A stretch of 5,614 nucleotides of DNA from assembly GCA_021795255.1 (NCBI GenBank), contig JAJYPQ010000295.1:1-5614 (forward strand), in the 5' to 3' direction. Within the stretch, counting starts at the first letter, position 1; every line of letters starts with the position of its first letter. Origin of the DNA: Pseudomonadota bacterium (GTDB lineage Bacteria; Pseudomonadota; Gammaproteobacteria; Acidiferrobacterales; Acidiferrobacteraceae). Below are positions 1 through 4,928 of the stretch, in pieces. The position numbers were made by a program, and so were the translations under genes. The notes below the pieces were generated by a model. That model searched no databases. It saw nothing but the letters and a program-made list of their open reading frames with translations, and had not been told where the DNA came from.

Positions 1-260
1 TGGGCAGAGTCGATTGGGGTGGGGACCGCCACGATAATAAAATCCGCTTCCTTCAGGGCGGCCGCATCCGTTGTGACGACAAGCTGTTCGGCCGCGCACA
101 ATTCTTCGCTCGTCACTTCTCCCGTGGGGTCGCAATGATGGCGATAGCTGTCGATCTTGTCCTGATCGAGGTCGAACCCGATGGTGGGGCCCTTTTTGCC
201 AAACGCAACGGCTAAGGGTAAACCGACATAGCCCAAGCCTACGACTGCCACTGTGCTCAT
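1..260 (-). CDS. UDP-N-acetylhexosamine 6-dehydrogenase (TviB/WbpA-like), N-terminal part
   Basis: Cut by the left window edge; 86 codons are visible of a family usually about 420-440 residues long. Members oxidise C6 of a UDP-HexNAc to the uronic acid with two NAD+ in the cytoplasm, feeding capsule or O-antigen synthesis. The visible part is the start of the NAD-binding Rossmann fold: GLGYVGLPLA at residues 8-17, an acidic strand end GFDLD at 28-32, and VPTPID at 79-84, a signature of the UDP-glucose/UDP-ManNAc dehydrogenase superfamily. The GFD and PTPID forms fit the TviB/WbpO/WbpA branch better than UDP-glucose dehydrogenases. The ATG is supported by AAGGA six bases upstream (267-271 on the minus strand). 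The neighbour is a divergently transcribed UDP-sugar 4-epimerase, the same enzyme pair as TviB/TviC of Vi antigen synthesis. The exact substrate (GlcNAc, GalNAc or ManNAc) cannot be decided from this fragment. Confidence 0.85.
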   Translation of the reverse strand, partial: MSTVAVVGLGYVGLPLAVAFGKKGPTIGFDLDQDKIDSYRHHCDPTGEVTSEELCAAEQLVVTTDAAALKEADFIIVAVPTPIDSA

Positions 261-384
261 AGAACATCCTTATTCGGTCAGAAATCGTGCGACGCGCCAC
301 TCCCGGCACTCGCTTCAGGCCGCTACGCTACGGACCAGCTAAGCACCGTGCAATACGCCGAAAGCTGGATAGCGTGCTAGACCG

Positions 385-414
385 TTGACGCCCACCATGG
401 GCCGCCACTATACA
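385..414 (+). promoter_or_regulatory. Sigma-70-like promoter for the epimerase gene
   Basis: TTGACG at 385-390 (5 of 6 match to the -35 consensus) and TATACA at 409-414 (4 of 6 to the -10 consensus) are separated by 18 bases. A start near 421 would leave a leader of about 25 bases containing AGGGG at 433-437, eight bases before the ATG at 446. It lies in the 185-bp divergent region 261-445. I found no comparably good promoter for the opposite gene; the best is a weak TTGCAC/TAGCGT pair on the minus strand. This is a prediction from consensus only. Confidence 0.5.
390..402. repeat. Short inverted repeat in the promoter spacer
   Basis: GCCCA (390-394) and TGGGC (398-402) are perfect inverted arms around three bases, lying almost wholly between the -35 and -10 elements of the epimerase promoter. 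A related GCCC-GT-GGGC palindrome follows at 420-429, close to the expected transcription start. They could be operator half-sites, but short GC palindromes arise easily by chance in GC-rich DNA. Confidence 0.25.
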
Positions 415-445
415 GTCGGGCCCGTGGGCTTCAGGGGTAAACTAG

Positions 446-1387
446 ATGAAGGTTTTGATCACAGGCGGGGCCGGTTTCATTGGTTCCCATTTAGCCGATC
501 GGCTCGTGACGGACGGCCACAGTGTAGCGATTTTTGATAATTTTTCGACGGGCAAAAAGGCCAATCTGACAGGCCCAGCGGCGCGTGCGCGCTTGCTGCT
601 GGGGGATGTGCGTGATCAAAATGCCGTATGCGAGGCGATTGCCGGAATGGATGCCGTCGTCCACTTGGCGGCGGTCGCGTCAGTCCAGACGAGCATGCAC
701 GATCCGCTCGGAACCCATGCCACCAATCTCGGCGGCACGCTCAATTGCTTGTTAGCAGCCTCCCAGCAAGAGGTGCGAAGGGTATTGTATGCGAGTTCAG
801 CCGCGGTATACGGGGACGATGCCCCAGTGCCTGTATCGGAATGCGCAACGCCACTACCGCTATCGCCATACGCCATCGATAAATTGGCGGGTGAGCAGTA
901 TCTGTCCTATTTCACGCGCGAACGTGGGGTCAACGCGACGGCATTCCGCTTTTTCAATATCTATGGACCTCGGCAGGACGCGAGTTCGCCATATTCTGGG
1001 GTCATTAGTCTTTTTGCCGAGCGACTGGAGGGCGGCTTGCCCTTCGTGATTCACGGGGACGGTCGTCAGACACGGGATTTTGTGTATGTCGAGGATCTCG
1101 TCGATCTTTTGGCGCATGCGCTGGTTCGGGAGGACTTGAAGGGCGCTGTTATGAACGTAGGAACGGGCGTGGAGCAGGAGCTTTTGACCCTGGTCGCAGC
1201 CTTCGAGGACCTCGCCGGGCACGGGATTGCGAGGCAATTTCTGCCCGCGCGCCGCGGCGACATTCGACGGTCTTGTGCGGACGTGACGCGTGTCAAGGCG
1301 GCGCTGGGCTTTGTGCCCACCACACCCCTCCTTACCGGGCTCGGACGCTTCTTGCGGGTCCCCACCAAGGCCTGTTGCGGTCTCTAG
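446..1387 (+). CDS. NAD-dependent UDP-sugar 4-epimerase (GalE/WbpP-like, extended SDR)
   Basis: A complete 313-residue member of the extended short-chain dehydrogenase/reductase family. These cytoplasmic enzymes invert C4 of UDP-hexoses or UDP-HexNAc through a transient 4-keto sugar on bound NAD. The N-terminal Rossmann motif GGAGFIG covers residues 7-13, with the acidic adenosine-ribose-binding D31 in FDN and a DVRD motif at 54-57. The catalytic triad is visible as S118 in ASSAAVYG, Y142 and K146 in SPYAIDK. FRFFNIYGPRQ at 168-178 and the RDFVYVEDL segment at 210-218 are the usual substrate-domain landmarks. The length matches the short prokaryotic epimerases and is shorter than WbpP (about 340). 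The ATG is backed by AGGGG eight bases upstream. It starts divergently from a UDP-HexNAc dehydrogenase gene, suggesting supply of a UDP-HexNAc or its uronic acid for surface polysaccharide. A dehydratase or other SDR sugar enzyme is possible but less likely. Confidence 0.85.
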   Translation: MKVLITGGAGFIGSHLADRLVTDGHSVAIFDNFSTGKKANLTGPAARARLLLGDVRDQNAVCEAIAGMDAVVHLAAVASVQTSMHDPLGTHATNLGGTLNCLLAASQQEVRRVLYASSAAVYGDDAPVPVSECATPLPLSPYAIDKLAGEQYLSYFTRERGVNATAFRFFNIYGPRQDASSPYSGVISLFAERLEGGLPFVIHGDGRQTRDFVYVEDLVDLLAHALVREDLKGAVMNVGTGVEQELLTLVAAFEDLAGHGIARQFLPARRGDIRRSCADVTRVKAALGFVPTTPLLTGLGRFLRVPTKACCGL

Positions 1388-2251
1388 TTAATTGAGGGCC
1401 ATGGCGAGCAGATTTCGGTACTTACGGACGAGCGCGTTCTGTGCGCCGAGGACAGCAAAGGCGTTTAACAGCATACGGCGCCCCGCATCGTTGTCGAAGT
1501 GGCGATCGGCACGCACTACCAAAAGCCACTGTTCGAGCGCCAGTTCGTGGTCGCCCTTCAACAGATAGCGGATGCCAAGCGACACACGGGCCTGCAGATT
1601 CGCGGGTTCGTCAGCGATGGTCTGCTGGAGGACGGGCAGGGGCGGGGTGGACGCGGCTAGCCGCACGAATTCCAGCTGCGCGAGCAGGGGCGCCAGTTCC
1701 GGGTCACCCTGAACCCGTGTCGCGATCCCATTTAATATCCGTTCGGCTTCCTCTGTGTGCCCTTGCTCCAGTAATATCCGCCCCAGGTGAATGGTGAGCC
1801 GCTTGTTTGTCGGGTCGCGGTCACGGGCTTCGCGGAGTTGGGCTAAGGCGCGGTCGATATGTCCCGCGCCTTCTTCATCTAATGCCGCTTCGAGCAGGGC
1901 ATCTGAGGGGCGCCCGATATGTTGATCAAGCAGCGCCCGGATGGCCCGCTCGGGTTGCGCGCCAAGGAATTGCACGACCTCGCCCCCCTTTTTAAAGAGC
2001 TTTACGGTCGGTAGGCTACGGACGGCAAAGCGGCTCGCCAAGGCCTGTTGTTCGTCGCTATTGACCTTGGCAAGGAAAAACCGGCCCTGGTATTCTTCGG
2101 CGAGCTTGGCGAGTATGGGCATGAGCGATTGGCAGGGGCCGCACCAGGCCGCCCAGAAGTCGACAAGAACGGGGGTGGTGTGCGAACGGGCCACGACCTC
2201 GTTCTCAAAGTTTTCGAGCGTGACATCCGTGATATAAGGTGAAGTGGCCAT
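1388..2251 (-). CDS. cnoX: Chaperedoxin CnoX (YbbN): thioredoxin domain plus TPR region
   Basis: A 287-residue cytoplasmic protein made of an N-terminal thioredoxin fold (about 1-110) and an alpha-helical TPR-type region (about 115-287). In E. coli, CnoX (284 aa) holds unfolding clients under oxidative stress, shields their cysteines and passes them to GroEL and DnaK. Here the active site is WCGPC at 36-40, with the cis-proline loop SLPTV at 79-83. The ending (KYRNLLAMALN) closely resembles the E. coli C-terminus. Unlike E. coli, whose site is SxxC and redox-inactive, this copy has a full CGPC, as reported for Caulobacter CnoX, so thiol-disulfide activity is expected. The position of the second E. 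coli cysteine (LDCDAEQ) reads VNSDEQQ here, a serine. The start was set at 2251 because AGAGGA sits seven bases upstream; an in-frame ATG eight codons earlier (2275) has no such site. Its stop codon abuts that of the convergent epimerase gene. Confidence 0.92.
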   Translation of the reverse strand: MATSPYITDVTLENFENEVVARSHTTPVLVDFWAAWCGPCQSLMPILAKLAEEYQGRFFLAKVNSDEQQALASRFAVRSLPTVKLFKKGGEVVQFLGAQPERAIRALLDQHIGRPSDALLEAALDEEGAGHIDRALAQLREARDRDPTNKRLTIHLGRILLEQGHTEEAERILNGIATRVQGDPELAPLLAQLEFVRLAASTPPLPVLQQTIADEPANLQARVSLGIRYLLKGDHELALEQWLLVVRADRHFDNDAGRRMLLNAFAVLGAQNALVRKYRNLLAMALN

Positions 2252-2258
2252 GCCGTAG

Positions 2259-2264
2259 TCCTCT
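2259..2264 (-). promoter_or_regulatory. Ribosome binding site that fixes the cnoX start
   Basis: AGAGGA on the minus strand lies seven bases before the ATG at 2249-2251. No purine-rich stretch precedes the upstream in-frame ATG at 2273-2275, so the shorter protein, beginning MATSPY, is preferred. A 5-bp GC hairpin (2267-2271 with 2281-2285) lies immediately upstream of the site. Confidence 0.6.
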
Positions 2265-2287
2265 TTCGGGCACATCTGGGGCCCGGT

Positions 2288-2303
2288 TCTTGAGATATCA
2301 AGA
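2288..2303. repeat. Small inverted repeat between tRNA-Glu and cnoX
   Basis: CTTGA (2289-2293) and TCAAG (2298-2302) flank four bases, and one more T-A pair extends the stem. It lies in the 64-bp spacer between the tRNA 3' end and the cnoX start. On the minus strand it is followed by AACCGGG rather than a run of T, so it is not an intrinsic terminator. It could be a processing site in a joint transcript, or chance. Confidence 0.25.
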
Positions 2304-2315
2304 GAATGTCGGGGA

Positions 2316-2391
2316 TGGCGCTCCCTAGGGGACTCGAACCCCTGTTACCGGCGTGAGAGGCCAGCGTCCTAGGCCACTAGACGAAGGGAGC
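2316..2391 (-). tRNA. tRNA-Glu, anticodon CUC
   Basis: A 76-base cloverleaf on the minus strand, including an encoded CCA end (2316-2318) and discriminator G (2319). The acceptor arms GCTCCCT (2385-2391) and AGGGAGC (2320-2326) pair perfectly. The anticodon stem CTGGC/GCCGG closes the loop CTCTCAC, giving anticodon CUC, which reads GAG. The T arm contains GGTTCGAGTCC, and the D arm and overall sequence closely resemble E. coli tRNA-Glu. E. coli has only the UUC isoacceptor, so this is a dedicated GAG reader, in keeping with a GC-rich genome; a UUC copy must exist elsewhere to read GAA. It points the same way as cnoX, 64 bases downstream, and away from pcnB. Confidence 0.97.
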
Positions 2392-2406
2392 AGAAGGCAA
2401 TGACTC

Positions 2407-2436
2407 TTGGGTCTTGCGAACCGGTGTTATTATACA
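2407..2436 (+). promoter_or_regulatory. Possible promoter for the pcnB operon
   Basis: TTGGGT (2407-2412) and TATACA (2431-2436), spaced by 18 bases, form a modest sigma-70-like pair pointing toward pcnB. The -10 element shares bases with the minus-strand TATAAT of the tRNA promoter. The match is weak at -35 and the assignment rests on position, since some plus-strand promoter should lie between the tRNA and pcnB. Confidence 0.3.
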
Positions 2437-2457
2437 AGCCTTATTCCAAATTGAAAC
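2429..2457 (-). promoter_or_regulatory. Promoter for tRNA-Glu (and possibly cnoX)
   Basis: On the minus strand a perfect TATAAT (2429-2434) is preceded, after 17 bases, by GTTTCA (2452-2457), a 3-of-6 match to the -35 consensus. The region 2425-2460 is clearly more AT-rich than its surroundings. Transcription would begin about 30 bases before the mature tRNA 5' end at 2391. With no terminator visible after the tRNA, the transcript could run on into cnoX. Confidence 0.55.
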
Positions 2458-2469
2458 AAACTTGAGCTC

Positions 2470-2476
2470 GGGAGGA
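2470..2476 (+). promoter_or_regulatory. Strong Shine-Dalgarno before the TTG start of pcnB
   Basis: GGGAGGA is a strong match to the anti-Shine-Dalgarno, but 11 bases separate it from the TTG at 2488, longer than the usual five to nine. No ATG, GTG, TTG or CTG in the pcnB frame lies nearer. Out-of-frame codons do: ATT at 2481 opens a four-codon frame ending at 2495, and ATG at 2492 a seven-codon frame ending at 2515. Confidence 0.5.
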
Positions 2477-2487
2477 TAAGATTTCCT

Positions 2488-3756
2488 TTGAATGACAACA
2501 GTAGGGCGCCCATAACCGTAGATGCCACCGCTTGCGGTCTCACTTCAGCTCGCATCAGCTCCCAGGCCCGGCAGGTCATCGAAAGACTCCAGGACGCTGG
2601 CTATACAGCCTATCTCGTCGGGGGATGCGTACGCGACCTGGTGCTGGGGCAGGAACCGAAGGACTTTGATGTCGTAACCCAGGCCCGTCCTGAGGAAATC
2701 CGTCAGATTTTTCGCAATGCCCGTTTGATAGGGCGGCGATTTCGCTTGGCGCATGTCCATTTTGGCCGCGAGATCATCGAGGTGGCGACCTATCGGGCCG
2801 CGCCGTCTCTGACGCCGGACGATGGTGATGTGAACATCTTTGGGACTGTCGAGGAGGACGCCTTCCGCCGCGACTTTACCGTTAATGCCCTCTATTACGA
2901 CCCGCATGAGGGGCTGGTGTGTGACTATGTCGGCGGGCTTCAGGATCTTGCCGATGGGCTTTTGCGTGTCATAGGGGATCCGGAAGAACGTTTTCGCGAG
3001 GACCCTGTACGTATGCTGCGGGCTGTGCGGTTTGCCGCAAAACTCGGCCTGCGTCTCACGTCCGACAGCGCGGTTCTCGTTCCGCGTCTAGGACATCTCC
3101 TTTCGAGTGTAGCGCCGGCCCGGCTATTCGAGGAGGTGCTGAAGCTTTTCCATACCGGGAATGCCGCCGCCACCTACGAGGCGCTGTGCGAGCACCAGCT
3201 GTTTGGTGCGCTTTTCCCAGCTGTGGCGGCGGTGCTGGGGACTGAACCGGACCCGGATTCTGTGTTGTTGCAGGCCTTAAGGAATAGCGATCGTCGCATC
3301 GCCGAAACTAAGCCTGTGACACCCGCCTTTTTGTTCGCGGCGCTTTTGTGGGAGCCGGTTCGGGAAGAAGCCCTTCATGCCATCGCCGAAGGCGCAGTCC
3401 CGATGGAGGCCTGGCAGAAGGCCGCTGAACGGGTGTTGCGCGAACAGTTGCGGATCGTCACCATCCCTAAGCGGTTTAGCGTGCCCATGCGCGAGATCTG
3501 GAGCCTACAGAGCCGCTTTGATCGGCGTTCCGGACGCCAGGCCTTTCGTTTTCTGGAAAGTAAGCGGTTTCGGGCGGCCTACGACTTTCTTGGCTTGCGG
3601 GTCGGCGCCGGGGAACTGGAACCCGAGCTTTTCGATTGGTGGACGCGTTTTCAAGAGGTTGAGCCGGCCGAGCGCGAGGCGCTAGTGCAGGGCTTGAGCG
3701 GGCAGGGGGAGAAGCGACCGCGGCGTAAGCACAGACGAAGGGCCTCCAGTGGCTGA
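2488..3756 (+). CDS. pcnB: Poly(A) polymerase I
   Basis: A 422-residue class II nucleotidyltransferase that adds 3' poly(A) tails to RNA, marking transcripts and RNA fragments for decay. The head domain shows GGCVRD at 45-50 and the catalytic acidic pair DFD at 59-61. LIGRRFRLAH at 80-89 is the stretch that separates bacterial poly(A) polymerases from CCA-adding enzymes. RRDFTVNALYY (127-137) and REDPVRMLRAVRFAAKL (170-186) are further family blocks. The tail ends in a basic patch (KRPRRKHRRR), as is common in PcnB. It is shorter than E. coli PcnB (about 465), with a shorter N-terminus and a shorter loop after TYR. The start is TTG: an in-frame TGA lies at 2452-2454, and no ATG, GTG, TTG or CTG codon other than 2488 occurs before the GGCVRD motif. 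It heads the operon and overlaps folK by eight bases. A CCA-adding role is unlikely given the RRFRLAH block. Confidence 0.95.
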   Translation: MNDNSRAPITVDATACGLTSARISSQARQVIERLQDAGYTAYLVGGCVRDLVLGQEPKDFDVVTQARPEEIRQIFRNARLIGRRFRLAHVHFGREIIEVATYRAAPSLTPDDGDVNIFGTVEEDAFRRDFTVNALYYDPHEGLVCDYVGGLQDLADGLLRVIGDPEERFREDPVRMLRAVRFAAKLGLRLTSDSAVLVPRLGHLLSSVAPARLFEEVLKLFHTGNAAATYEALCEHQLFGALFPAVAAVLGTEPDPDSVLLQALRNSDRRIAETKPVTPAFLFAALLWEPVREEALHAIAEGAVPMEAWQKAAERVLREQLRIVTIPKRFSVPMREIWSLQSRFDRRSGRQAFRFLESKRFRAAYDFLGLRVGAGELEPELFDWWTRFQEVEPAEREALVQGLSGQGEKRPRRKHRRRASSG

Positions 3757-4240
3757 TGTCGTGGTCGGGCTCGGGGCCAATGTCGGAGACCCCTTGGCCA
3801 CTTTGAGCGCCGCCCGCTCCGCGTTGGCGGCCTTAAACGAGACCATTTTGGTTCGCTGTTCGTCCGTTTATAAGACAGCACCCGTGGGATTTCTGGAGCA
3901 GCCGGATTTTCTCAACGCCGTTTGCTGGCTGAAAACCACTCTGGGCGCCGAGCGTATGGCGGCCGAGCTCTTTGCGCTGGAGCGCCGATCGGGCCGCGTG
4001 CGTACCGAACTGCGCAATGGCCCACGCACGCTCGATCTCGATCTTCTTTTCTACGAAGGCGTGACTTGTGCCCGCCCCAATCTCGAGCTTCCGCACCCCC
4101 GTCTGCACGAGCGTGCTTTTGTGTTGTATCCTTGGCTTGAGATCATGCCAGGCTTCGTGTTGCCCGAGCATGGCCCCCTTCAGGAGCTGTGTAGAGGGTT
4201 GCCAGGGCAGCGCGTCGAACGCCTAGAGACCGTGTGGTAA
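3749..4240 (+). CDS. folK: 2-amino-4-hydroxy-6-hydroxymethyldihydropteridine pyrophosphokinase (HPPK)
   Basis: A 163-residue cytoplasmic enzyme (E. coli 159) that transfers pyrophosphate from ATP to 6-hydroxymethyl-7,8-dihydropterin, the step before dihydropteroate synthase in folate synthesis. GLGANVGDP at 7-15 begins the fold, and SSVYKTAPVG (38-47) and the FLNAV segment (54-58) follow as in other HPPKs. The family signature is RNGPRTLDLDLLFY (89-102), whose D96 and D98 should hold the two magnesium ions. LPHPRLHERAFVL (114-126) is the last conserved block. The start is GTG, overlapping the last eight bases of pcnB, with GAAGGG six bases upstream; the overlap suggests translational coupling. 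The pcnB-folK adjacency is also found in E. coli. No domain fusion to FolB or FolP is present. Confidence 0.96.
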   Translation: MADVVVGLGANVGDPLATLSAARSALAALNETILVRCSSVYKTAPVGFLEQPDFLNAVCWLKTTLGAERMAAELFALERRSGRVRTELRNGPRTLDLDLLFYEGVTCARPNLELPHPRLHERAFVLYPWLEIMPGFVLPEHGPLQELCRGLPGQRVERLETVW

Positions 4241-4262
4241 GGGGGAAGCTGTGAAGGGAGGA
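4241..4262 (+). promoter_or_regulatory. Two purine-rich tracts around the kinase start
   Basis: A G5 run (4241-4245) lies five bases before GTG at 4251 and can pair with CCUCC through one G-U wobble. A stronger GGGAGGA (4256-4262) lies inside the reading frame, but no ATG, GTG or TTG in frame follows at the normal distance; only ACG at 4272 and CTG at 4287 are near. The GTG at 4251 is therefore kept as the start, with some doubt. Confidence 0.4.
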
Positions 4263-4928
4263 GCCGTAGCGACGACACCTGTATCTCTGGGGTCTTTTAT
4301 TGTCATTGAAGGTCCTATCGGGGTGGGTAAGACCAGCCTTGCGCGCCGCCTTGCGGCAACGATCGGCATGGAAGGACTCTTGGAGGCGCCCGAGGATAAT
4401 CCTTTTTTGGTCCGGTTTTACGAGGATCGGCGCGCCTTTGCCCTGCCGACCCAGCTTTTTTTCCTCTTTCAACGTTTGCGCCTTTTGGACAGCCTGGCCC
4501 AAGCCGACTTCCTGCGTTCCGGCGTGGTGGCGGATTTCTTGTGGGCGAAAGACAGAGTTTTTGCGCGCATCACCTTGGACGATGACGAATGGCGGCTTTA
4601 TGAGCAGATTGCAGCCGGCCTCGTGACACACCCAAGAACCCCTGATCTCGTGATTTTCTTGCAAGCCCCGGTGGATGTATTGATTGACCGCATCCGTCAC
4701 CGCGGACATTCTTATGAGCGCCTCGATCGCGATTATCTAGCCGCGTTGGGAGACGCTTATACCGAGTTTTTCCACCGCTACCAAGATGCGCCATTACTCA
4801 TGGTGAATGCCGCCGAGGCCAATTTTGTCGAGAGCGACGAGGACCTCGCGTCCCTGATAGACTATATGGGCCGCATCCACAACGGCCGCCACTTTTTTAA
4901 TCCTTTGCCTTCGAGTCTCGGCGCATGA
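4251..4928 (+). CDS. Deoxynucleoside kinase (dGK/dAK/dCK family)
   Basis: A 225-residue soluble kinase of the deoxynucleoside kinase family, which phosphorylates salvaged deoxyadenosine, deoxyguanosine or deoxycytidine to the monophosphate. The P-loop is GPIGVGKT at 21-28. [10 protein letters not shown] (44-53) carries the conserved glutamate (E45) expected at the active site, and [14 protein letters not shown] (63-76) is the substrate-side helix. [10 protein letters not shown] (131-140) is the strand before the lid, and the lid itself is arginine-rich (R147, R149, R151, R157). In place of the DRS or ERS motif of animal and Gram-positive enzymes it has [14 protein letters not shown] (92-105), which I recall as typical of the proteobacterial branch. 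The specific nucleoside cannot be read from sequence. It starts ten bases after folK and overlaps panB by four bases (ATGA), so it is an integral operon member. Start choice is uncertain by about a dozen codons. Confidence 0.85.
   Translation: MKGGAVATTPVSLGSFIVIEGPIGVGKTSLARRLAATIGMEGLLEAPEDNPFLVRFYEDRRAFALPTQLFFLFQRLRLLDSLAQADFLRSGVVADFLWAKDRVFARITLDDDEWRLYEQIAAGLVTHPRTPDLVIFLQAPVDVLIDRIRHRGHSYERLDRDYLAALGDAYTEFFHRYQDAPLLMVNAAEANFVESDEDLASLIDYMGRIHNGRHFFNPLPSSLGA

Noticed and set aside
616..1368. Several open frames on both strands inside the epimerase gene, up to 125 codons
   Set aside because: They lie wholly within a gene with clear domain motifs, encode low-complexity or arginine-rich sequence without recognisable domains, and lack ribosome binding sites. 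They reflect the scarcity of stop codons in GC-rich DNA.
1985..2000. A5G6 run in cnoX (minus strand AAAAAGGGGGG) as a programmed frameshift site
   Set aside because: The reading frame continues unbroken with thioredoxin-fold homology on both sides, and the heptamer is T AAA AAG rather than the slippery A AAA AAG.
2288..2303. Hairpin downstream of tRNA-Glu as an intrinsic terminator
   Set aside because: The stem is short and AT-rich, and on the minus strand it is followed by AACCGGGCC with no T run.
2316..2391. tRNA gene as an integration (att) site for a mobile element
   Set aside because: There is no integrase gene, no duplicated tRNA 3' end elsewhere in the window, and both flanks are housekeeping genes.
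2488..3756. CCA-adding enzyme, suggested by the adjacent tRNA gene
   Set aside because: The LIGRRFRLAH block and the basic C-terminus mark a poly(A) polymerase, and the tRNA already encodes its CCA.
4143..4709. 188-codon minus-strand frame opposite folK and the kinase
   Set aside because: It is antisense to two genes with strong family motifs and shows no family resemblance of its own.
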